Part shown: positions 56,841 to 64,000 of the stretch, piece by piece
Layout: each line of letters begins with the position of its first letter
How positions within the stretch are numbered: the first letter of the stretch is position 1
Origin: Pyrrhosoma nymphula
Lineage: Eukaryota > Arthropoda > Insecta > Odonata > Coenagrionidae
DNA length: 64,000 bases
Direction of reading: 5' to 3'
Assembly: GCA_963573305.1 (NCBI GenBank)
Contig: OY754334.1
Location: forward strand, 30,497,614-30,561,613
Translations under genes and position numbers: made by a program
The notes under the pieces: generated by a model
What the model was told of the DNA's origin: nothing
The model's input: only the letters and a program-made list of their open reading frames with translations
The model's database searches: none

Positions 56841-57160
56841 ATTAGAATGTTCCGAGAGAAAAAAAATGTAGGTCTTATTCTTCAGGAAAAATCACCGAGT
56901 TGAAATCCTAGTCACGGAACGAAGACTCTTGAATAAAGAGCATGAGGATAGGTTGCAAGCATTTGAGATATGGGTGTGAAGAGAATGGGGGATGTGCAAT
57001 GGACGAAAATGAGGACAAACGAAGGAGTTCTTGGCGCGGTGAAAGAAAGTTTCATCTGGATATGAAGATTTGGCAAAGTAAGGCGATGGGAAAAGTGATG
57101 ATGGGGTACGGAAGAAGAATCCGAAGATCGTTTTAGAAGAAAATATGGAGCGTTCCACAT
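56841..57160. other. No recognised gene
   Basis: Frames on both strands (for example 56892-57158 minus, 56942-57136 plus) overlap and lack domains. Confidence 0.3.
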
Positions 57161-57998
57161 TTAATTAGGTTCCACCGCGACTCTGTGAGCCTACAAAAAT
57201 TAAATTGCAACTTTTTAAAGTTGGTGGTTTCCGGCGTAACTTTATGGAACTTGCTATTCATTTTGAATGGAATGGTTAAACTTTGTTTTTTCCACATTAG
57301 ATTTTAATTTTTACGACCATGGTTTCGACGGTCATCATCAGGTAAGAAATATAAATTGTGTATTGTATTGACAATTTGCATTTCTTAACTGGTGATGAAG
57401 TTAAACCGTCGGAACCGTGGTCGTAAAAATTAAAATCCAATGTGGAAAAAACAAAGTTTAACCTTTTTATTTTTTTTAAATCCAACTTTTTTTTACTTGG
57501 TTTAAAAAATTTCTACCATCGCTGATGCGACATGCGTTAGCTATTGTAAACCAAAAGGAAGGTACAAGATATGCGTATTATTCCACAAATATACCTTGAA
57601 TGAACACTTTTCCAGTAATTGGAGCCGACTTAAGGGATCATTTCTATGGAATACCACATTTAACTTCAATTATCGCAGTAATTAGCTAATATCTCAAAAC
57701 AATTTGGGGGTAACATTCATATATTTTATTTTTAACCAATTTATCGTGGGTTTTCGCTCCTTATCAACTGTTTTCCGTGAAAATGGCATTTATATTAAAT
57801 ATAAAAATACTATTTTTACCCATGTTTCCCCATTCTCCAAATTAGCACCATATAATTTCGAGGTCAATTTGCGAGAAAATTATCGTGGATTAAGGTAACA
57901 TTTTCTTTTTCATATAAGATAGAGAATACTTTTTTCTATAAGTATCCAGAATATGAGTAAAATGATATTTAGGTCCTTTCTCGGTGGAACCACCATAA
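57161..57998 (-). mobile_element. Family-1 TTAA element, inverted copy with nested PLE-like repeat
   Basis: The left side TTAA then TTAGGTTCCACCGCGACTC, and the right side CTCGGTGGAACCACC followed by ATAA, are the family ends read backwards. The interior keeps CAGTAATTGGAGCCGACT. The inverted repeat at about 57275-57463 is inserted near one end. Confidence 0.75.
57275..57463. repeat. Inverted repeat with two hammerhead-like motifs, nested in a TTAA element
   Basis: Arms of ~80 bp starting GGTTAAACTTTGTTTTTTCC and its inverse. The minus motif is CTGATGA (57341-57335), short stem, GAAA (57326-57323), CCATGG, TC, with TTAC before and GTAA after as a 4-bp stem I. The plus motif at 57389-57420 is decayed: CTGGTGA, GGAA, CCGTGG, TC. 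Confidence 0.6.
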
Positions 57999-58095
57999 TT
58001 GACGGTATAGGCCTTATGGAGAGCACTGTTGCCAAACTTGCGCTCCGTATGCTCACCTTTGGGCCACTGAGGTAACCATTTCCAAATTAACATTA
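57995..58095 (-). repeat. Copy of the 25.1-kb repeat
   Basis: Read backwards: GGTTACCTCAGTGGCCC, AGCGCAAGTTTGGCAACAG, GCTCTCCATAAGGCC. Same order as 25105-25215. Confidence 0.5.
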
Positions 58096-58263
58096 AATTT
58101 AAGTTAGCTACGAATGGAAATTATATTTTCGTAATGGAAGGAGAACATATGCAGTTTGCATGCTGCTTAGCGCTACGTAAATTTTGTATCTGAAATTGGT
58201 AACATCGCAACTCCGGCCATATTTACATAGGAAACGAATCTTCATAAGAGCTCATACTGTCAA

Positions 58264-58300
58264 ATAAATATGGAACGCCGCGGCGTTCTATTTATTTTAA
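58264..58300. repeat. Short palindrome
   Basis: AAATAAATATGGAACGCCG followed by CGGCGTTCTATTTATTT, near-perfect with no loop. It lies at the point where the transposase-like frame ends. Confidence 0.6.
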
Positions 58301-58963
58301 ACGGAATGCTCTACGGATACACGATGCCCAGAGCACTTACTTGCAGAAGGAATCAAGTCGGAAATTTCTCTCCTCACACGACTTGTTTCCTCTTGTATAC
58401 ACATCGTTGTCTCCAACCTTATAGGCCGACAGTATCTTGGTGACGATGTTCTCGGATTTTGCCAAACAATCAGTTTTTGACCATTTTCATTTGAAGTGAA
58501 CATCTGCAAAGAAACTAAAGAGGTAACGTACAGACTTCAGTCATCCCATTGTGGATTAAGAGCTTTCTGTTCGTACATAGTATAGCCACTACTCCTGTCA
58601 GAACCCCATTTAGAAATGAGAATTATTAAATTATTCAAATGATCAGGTTGCAAGGTATGAAGGACTGGTTCCACAACTTTTAGCAGGTGATCCACGGTCA
58701 AATCGAGAAGTGACTGCAAGGTGATCTCTGCGGTTGATTCAGAGATAGTACTTAACAGATGCCTTAGGTGGGTAGCATCTCCTCTTGGCTAGCTTCATAG
58801 CCGAGTAAGGGGGGTACAAATTGACCGCGTTATGTGACGATGCACTTTCTCTGATAAGCTGCATGCTTCTGATAACTGCTGCTTCTTCAGCTTCGCCTGC
58901 ACTATCTAATTCTGAGCTTCTTTGGGTGTCTCGCACCGTGAGATAAATCTCCAAGCCTTTCAT
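58297..58963 (-). pseudogene. Transib/RAG1-like transposase fragment, frameshifted
   Basis: Three minus-strand pieces line up as one decayed protein. 58963-58770 ends NLYPPYSAMKLAKRRCYPP. After a frameshift, 58760-58537 has TAEITLQSLLD and LISKWGSDRSSGYTMYEQK. After one in-frame stop, 58533-58297 in the same frame has VTSLVSLQM, LIVWQNPRTSSPRYCRPI and a Glu-rich helix. The order CYP, K-W-G-x-D-x-SSG-x-x-x-Y-x-QK, W-x-NP-x-x-SS-x-R-x-CRPI is a TE-protein signature I know from many invertebrates. Its layout parallels the first catalytic Asp region of RAG1. The family link is by recall. The later catalytic residues are missing. Confidence 0.55.
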
Positions 58964-59797
58964 TTTGCTTCTTTGTTATGCAACTGTTTGTTAGAAATTT
59001 CCTCTACTTCAAAATAGAAAAGTATTTACCTTCCGAAAACCGATTTCCATGAACCGAAGGCACCAATTAAAATTTCACTTTTGGCTTTCCGAGAGAAAAT
59101 AAACTATAGGAGCTTGCGCTTCAATTATATCCAAATGTTAATTCGCTTGGTTGACAACCGACATAAAAACAGTAGCCACAACTACAATATTATATGTAGC
59201 AACGCTGATACCACGGTCAACAACGCAGCGCCACCCTCGGTGTAATCGCGCACTAATTTCAGTGTAGACATTTATTAATCTTCATATAAAATGGAAGTTC
59301 GCGGCTATTCGCGGCTAATTTTTTTGGCGCAAGGTCAGGAAGCAATATTGTACCAATTCCAAGCAACCAGAAAGCTGTGTCACGCAGTGGTTTTTTTAGC
59401 TCATCTTTTTTGGCATATTTAGATTATGGCGGGGTGTGTGTAAATATTAGGTCATAGCTCTCCAAATATATTGTCTATAGGCCAGAAATTTGCTAAGATG
59501 TGAAGAATATAAGCCCTTATATACAGTGAGAACCATTTCAAATTATTAAATTGATTTTGGGATGAGAATTGAAAAAATATTGAAGCAGGTGCAACTTCAT
59601 TCGAAAAACTGCGATGGAAATCCGCCAAAACACAAGTGTCATAATTGTTTTAAATCGGTATTTTTGTCTCAAAAGCGCATTTCATGTTACAGCGGGGACC
59701 TTTACCTTTGCATTAACTCCAAATTTGCATGACTTTACACAATTTGAAAAATCGACTTTTGGCGGGCTAAACCGGCACTCTGACCCACTGTGCGCCG
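58964..59797 (-). mobile_element. 5' part of a Transib-type element with intact terminus
   Basis: Read on the minus strand, CGCCG (59797-59793) is followed by CACAGTGGGTCAGAG, the Transib-type terminus also seen at 47736 and 40157. The transposase-like frame lies downstream in the same direction, so the two probably belong to one element whose other end (below 58297) is lost. Confidence 0.55.
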
Positions 59798-60029
59798 TAT
59801 AGAATGCTGGAATATATGAGAAGGATTGCTATTGTGGATGTAGTGAAGAGGGAGGTATGAAGTACATATTGTAAAAAAGGGATATTTGGTAATAAAGAGA
59901 AATAGGAGAAGAGTATTATGTAACATAACCTACCGTAACCGGTGGAACACTGCGTGAAATATCGCTGTAAAAATCACCCTTTTACGTAGCTATCGATAGT
60001 AACCATATTCATTACGAAAAGTCATGAAA
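59798..60029. other. No recognised gene
   Basis: Nothing supportable seen. Confidence 0.3.
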
Positions 60030-60115
60030 TGATGTGGTACGCGGTCACTCGCACCTGTACAAAGGTATTACTGCGGTCCATATTCGGGTTCGATACTCGG
60101 CCTAGTTGAGCGTTC
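60030..60115 (+). mobile_element. tRNA-derived SINE head
   Basis: TGGTACGCGGTCACTCGC (A box) and GGGTTCGATACTCGG (B box, from 60086). The T-rich body diverges from the other SINEs. Confidence 0.6.
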
Positions 60116-60184
60116 ATTTTTTTTTCAGGGAGGATTTCCCTCAATTTGGTGTCATATCGAACGAAGAACTCTAGTTGTTACTTT

Positions 60185-60862
60185 TCAACCTCAGTTCTTT
60201 TATTTACTGGGTGTGTCAACGTTACAAGATCCTCATACCTTACTAAAAATGTCTACACAGACTCATATTTGTGCCTGAAGATGACGTATGAAGCTGTAAC
60301 GCTCAGTAAATAAAACAAAGTAAAACAAAAATTTTCCACAGACACAATTACATTATTATATTTAATAAGAACTCAGATATTACAATTTTCCACAGATAAA
60401 ACATAGTACATAGTGTAAATAATTTTACACTTGACTACGGATGAGCTATAAGAAATAAAAGACTATATTTATAATGTTTTATTGCAAAAAAAATTCTTTC
60501 AAGAAAATATTATTTTATGAATATGTGTAATTTATTGATGGATCCATGAGTAAGTTACACAAAATTAGAAAAAAAATTCTTCGAAGATAAATTATTGGCC
60601 ATGGAGCATTATAAATATTGTCTTTCATCACTCCTTCAGCACATCCACAGTCAAATATTAAGATTAATTGAACGATGGACTATGTAGAATGCTGTAATGA
60701 AAGACGTATTGTCATCTTAATCACGTGCAACGGTAATAATTGCATAAGTCACGCAACAGTAAGACACATACTATTAATTAGTTATTGCAAGTCCCTTTTT
60801 GCTGTACATAACCTAAACCTGTTTATCTGTGGAAAATTGTAATATCTGAGTTCTTATTATGT
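60185..60862. repeat. Nested inverted repeats related to the PLE tail at 7.0 kb
   Basis: TTTTATTTACTGRG at 60195 pairs with its inverse at about 60303, around a decayed CTGAAGATGACG motif (60279-60290). TAAGAACTCAGATATTACAA (60365) pairs with its inverse at 60840-60860; the same sequence ends the hammerhead-bearing segment at 7062. Confidence 0.55.
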
Positions 60863-60869
60863 TCATCTT

Positions 60870-61300
60870 CCACAACATCACGCCTGATTCCTCTCTTTTT
60901 GTGATTATTATATTTGTTTTCGGTACGCATGCGCGACACCGTTGATTTCATGCGTAGTCGTAGCATAGGTTTTCATTTCAGATTTTTTAAAACTTTACTG
61001 TTGTTGGTTTCACTTAGCAGAAGATTTTAACGTTAGTGTTCATAATTTTAGTGTTTTTTTTTATTATTAAAACTGACAGCAGTCTTTTTAGGCAATTTAA
61101 TGATAGCAAGGATAAATTCAGGCCGGTTTTTTCTCGAAACGAGCTTGTTTTAACTCGAATTTAGGATGTTCGCCGTCGTGTGCTGTGTGTGTGTGTGTGT
61201 TTCGGCTGGCGTGGGATTTATTAATTGGCTGCCGACGTAATGGGCTGATTATTTATTTATACGTCTTCTCCCTGCGGATACATGGCATGGCTTTTGTCAT
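60870..61300. other. No recognised gene; (GT)n at 61187-61200
   Basis: Short GT run only; otherwise unassigned. Confidence 0.4.
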
Positions 61301-61317
61301 TCGTGCGATCGATATCG

Positions 61318-61480
61318 CGGTCCGTATGTGGGGCAGCAGCCGCGCCTCCTTCGAATCCGGTCCATGCTCCCGCCTCTTCACAGCCTCCCGCACTCGACAG
61401 CAGTAGCGGCGCGGGCGGCGGCAGCAGCAACGGGCTGGAATCGAAGCGACGAGTTCATATCTCGTGTGCGTTATTCTGGT
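61318..61480 (+). CDS. Candidate host exon (low-complexity Ala/Pro/Ser/Gly)
   Basis: A frame within 61282-61509 contains AAAAPPSNPVHAPASSQPP, DSSSGAGGGSSNG and GLESKRR. The segment is far more GC- and CpG-rich than its surroundings and its third codon positions favour G/C, unlike any repeat nearby. CAG at 61337 could be an acceptor and GTGCGT near 61465 a donor. Disordered Ala/Pro/Ser/Gly stretches followed by a basic patch are common in insect regulatory proteins. No domain identifies it. It could also be a CpG-island promoter without coding function. Confidence 0.35.
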
Positions 61481-61509
61481 ATCTGACGCAAGTATTTTTT
61501 TATGCTTAA

Positions 61510-61889
61510 TTTTCATCATTTCATGTATAACATGCAATTTTCTGTGTTTATTTGTACGTGCGGTCTATAGTCCGTCCAAGATAGCAGCGCAGTGTATTAT
61601 TCTGATTGGGCTCAGAAAGAAATGAAAGTAAACAATTTTTTAACGATCGTATGATTTAAACAAAGGACACAATCATGGGCACTTCGGTCACGTGATTCCC
61701 TTCCCTAAACGGCTTAGGACGTGTTTACTGATTGGCTGTATTTTTATCAACTGCGTTATTATCTTGGACATGGGTATACAGGAAAGTTTTTCTCTGAAAG
61801 GGAACGTATTGTATTTTCACATTTTTTTATAGAAAGTCGTGTATTTTCTGTTGCGCTGTTTTTGTTTTTTGCTCTCCGACGATTCTGGT
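61510..61889. other. No recognised gene
   Basis: Nothing supportable seen. Confidence 0.3.
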
Positions 61890-62058
61890 GGTTCGTATAC
61901 CCCTGCGATCCCGATAAGCAATTGGCTTACCTTCAGGTTTCTCAGGGATCGAAGCATCAGAACTTGACAGAAACTCCCATGCCCTTGGTATGCGAAAAAC
62001 CGACCCAGGGGGTACTCGAACCCGCGACACTCGGATTTGCAGGCGCGTCCTCGCCTGT
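61890..62058 (-). mobile_element. tRNA-derived SINE (second family), inverted
   Basis: Minus strand: AGGCGAGGACGCGCCTGCAA (head), GGGTTCGAGTACCC (B box, 62023-62011), then TCGGTTTTTCGCATACCAAGG, CCTGAGAAACCTGAAGG and GCTTATCGGGATCGCAGGGG, matching the SINE at 56657. Confidence 0.85.
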
Positions 62059-62149
62059 AAAAAAATGTTTATAGATATATGCATCTGTATTGTTGTAGTA
62101 AGGAAGCAAGCAAAGATGTGATTGACCCTGTCCATACTGATTGACATAG

Positions 62150-62764
62150 GCCTGTGCGATTATTCGAATAATTGAATAGTCGATTCAGTTATATTTACAA
62201 TTGATCGATTATTTCAGCACATCGATGTTGATTACGGTAATCGACTCGATTTTCAATTTTTTTCAAGTGTCAATTGTTGTTCAATTGTTATTCAATTCAT
62301 AATTTTTGTCCGGCAATCGATTTATTGACGATAATTGACGGTGGTGACGGCCATCATCTACCCCTCCCTCCCTCCAGAAGTTAGCTAGCTATCCCGGCAA
62401 CTAGCACTGCGTCCGAGGGGTTCAGTCTCGGTGGGAACATTGTCATCGACGCACTCCAGTGTCTGTCGGATGAACACGCTGAGAATCTCATCTGCCTGTC
62501 TTCTAATAGCGATCTGTTCCTTTAATTAATGAATAAAAGCTAACTATTTTGCTGTGTTTCAAATTAATTCTTTGATTCTTCTCATTGGCAAAGGAAAGCC
62601 TTTGAAAAGAATGATCCAATTGAGTCCTTTCAATTAATTGGTTGGTGCCAATTAATTGAGCAATGACAATTAATTGACACCCATTTCGATGTCAATTAAT
62701 CGACCACATTTTCAATTATTCTTATAATTGATCGATATCGATTATTTTAGATAATCGCACAGGC
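62150..62764 (+). mobile_element. hAT-type element with transposase C-terminal remnant
   Basis: The ends GCCTGTGCGATTAT and ATAATCGCACAGGC are inverted; the interior is full of ATCGATT-type repeats. It contains a frame matching the hAT dimerisation domain (next entry). ATTGACATA lies just outside the left end and 7 bp beyond the right end, so the true right boundary may be further out. Confidence 0.7.
62388..62531 (+). pseudogene. hAT transposase C-terminal dimerisation motif
   Basis: The frame reads LAIPATSTASEGFSLGGN, then IVIDALQCLSDEHAENLICLSSN. The consensus of hAT C-termini is PATS-x-x-SER-x-FS-x-x-G, then R-x-x-L-x-P-x-x-V-x-x-L-x-F-L. Here the Arg of SER is Gly and some helix residues have changed. 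A stop precedes it, and the RNase H core is missing. Internal deletion between the termini and this motif explains the short element. Confidence 0.75.
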
Positions 62765-64000
62765 GGTTTCCATTGACATATGCTCAGCGAAGGAGTTCTA
62801 CGAAATCATTCGAACCGAAGAAACGACTGTGGTGTTCCTCAGAGAAAGACAAAGGTATCCAATACACGATTATTCACGAACTTACTTTCGCTGTGCCATT
62901 CATGCCTGTGACACATTGTGTGGGGGAGCAACCAACTTTTATAAAAGAAGAGATCGAGGTAATTAACGCGTTTTCATTTGGTTATATTTTATCTGTTTAA
63001 AATATTGTATTTATGCAGTTTCCTACTTTACTAATATAGATCCAAAACAACCGGTAAACCTCATACGACACGAATACCTAATTTTCTTAGTACCATGTGT
63101 GTGCTTCGTATTACAGTTAAAACAGGTTCGTTTAACTTCAATGTTTTTGGTCAAATGTATTCGATAAATCTTTGAATGTGTCAAAAATAATTTTTTTCTT
63201 GCCTCCACGGTGTGCGATTTGCATAAACAATATTCGTACATATGAGCTTCAGATATAAGCATTGTTTTAAATAGCAACGAAAAATCATGATGTAATGCGT
63301 TGCTGTTTACGGACTGCAGGCGATATCGATTTGATTCGGCCATACTGATAGAAGTTACTCTGTTACATGTTCGCATAGAATTTAAAAAAAATGGATCGGG
63401 TTTATTTGATCGAATATAATTTTTGGTAAATTTGACTTTTATCGCTTTACTCTCGTTTCAATGTTTAACTTTTTTGTGGAAGAAATTCACCATTTGTCAC
63501 CGAGTAAAAAGCAGTGTCCCATGATCGATGTAATAGTAGTATTGTGGTTCAACGTTCACGGTAATTTCGTGCATAAGGTCTGCCACGTGCAGATAAAGGG
63601 TAACGGCACTGGAATAAATCAAAGGATCACCCTTCAGAATTCTGCCCGAGCCCAACGATGCTCAACTTCGGTGACTGATCAGGAACCGGTGTTTTCATCG
63701 TGTCACGTCGCTTACTTTCCAGCGAATATTTTGCGCTCAAATTTCTTTAATGAAGTTTGTTTGCGCGGAGAAACTATATTCGTCACTCATTGCGTAACGG
63801 TGTTTGAGCCACGCAGTTGAAATTAGGTTGTAATCAGTACTGTAACTGACAATGAGAAAAATTAAATTGGAATTTGCCTGCAGACCGAGAGTGTGTTTTT
63901 CGGAGTCGTTAATCAAATTAATTAATGCTCCGCTTTTTAGTTTGTTCATAGCAATTTAGTTAAAATGTTTTGGACCCTTGCTTCAATAAAAAACGGCGTA
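62765..64000. other. No recognised gene
   Basis: Frames at 62773-63000, 63023-63376 and 63461-63820 lack domains. 62786-62841 is shared with 37856-37910. The window ends in unassigned AT-rich sequence. Confidence 0.3.

Noticed and set aside
59381..59400. CACGCAGTGG as a second Transib terminus pairing with 59792
   Set aside because: It does not match CACAGTG and lacks a CGNCG pentamer; the transposase-like frame suggests the element extends further.

Overview
This window looks like nuclear DNA from an arthropod, most likely an insect with a large, repeat-rich genome. It is AT-rich, has no operons or long open frames, and holds tRNA-derived SINEs, several non-LTR retrotransposon families, Penelope-like elements and many short DNA transposons. 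No host gene can be named with confidence. The best host-exon candidate is a GC-rich Ala/Pro/Ser/Gly-coding segment near 61.3 kb. Almost all other recognisable sequence is mobile-element debris, much of it nested, so relative insertion order can often be read.

Layout. 0.5-1.6 kb: tail of a LINE, with sister copies at 34.6-35.4 kb (opposite strand) and 40 kb (split by a Transib-type element). 3.5-4.1 kb: first copy of a ~555-bp TTAA-flanked element (other copies at 14.9, 32.9, 36.5, 41.6, 46.9, 50.9, 53.6 and 57.2 kb). 5.7-7.1 kb: a C-tract island between direct repeats, then a hammerhead-like motif. 7.1-8.2 kb: a LINE tail split by a hAT element. 8.2 kb: first copy of a second TTAA family (also 12.8, 19.5, 33.6, 43.8 and 51.7 kb). 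9.7-11.1 kb: a TIR element. 11.1-14.7 kb: diverged repeats and a near-perfect 337-bp foldback. 19.8-20.4 kb: an 11-bp tandem array. 21-22 kb, 24.3 kb and 29-29.8 kb: more LINE fragments. 39.2 kb: a Harbinger-like element. 42.2-43.7 kb: a Penelope-like element (PLE) with GIY-YIG endonuclease remnants and a 12-bp target duplication. 44.8-46.4 kb: a ~235-bp satellite invaded by a PLE and a small hairpin. 47.6-48.3 kb: a palindrome with a Transib-type element at its centre. 55.7-56.5 kb: a truncated LINE with a restriction-like endonuclease and a 19-bp target duplication. 58.3-59.8 kb: pieces of a Transib/RAG1-like transposase. 62.2-62.8 kb: a hAT remnant.

The most interesting signal is a set of about a dozen hammerhead-ribozyme-like motifs (CTGANGA, short stem II, GAAA, short palindromic stem III, then TC or TA). 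Most lie as outward-facing inverted pairs, and two of these settings also hold PLE coding remnants. In every copy with a readable stem II there is one extra base between the CTGANGA box and stem II. This fits the known link between PLEs and hammerheads with a reduced stem III that act as dimers. The second signal is a Transib lineage: terminal CACAGTG, 5-bp CGNCG target duplications, and a broken transposase-like frame. One Transib-type copy sits exactly in the GAAACGTCG of a hammerhead-like motif.

The elements do not form a pathway. They interact by nesting: TTAA elements inside SINEs, a Harbinger-like element inside a TTAA element, hAT elements inside LINEs, and PLEs inside a satellite.
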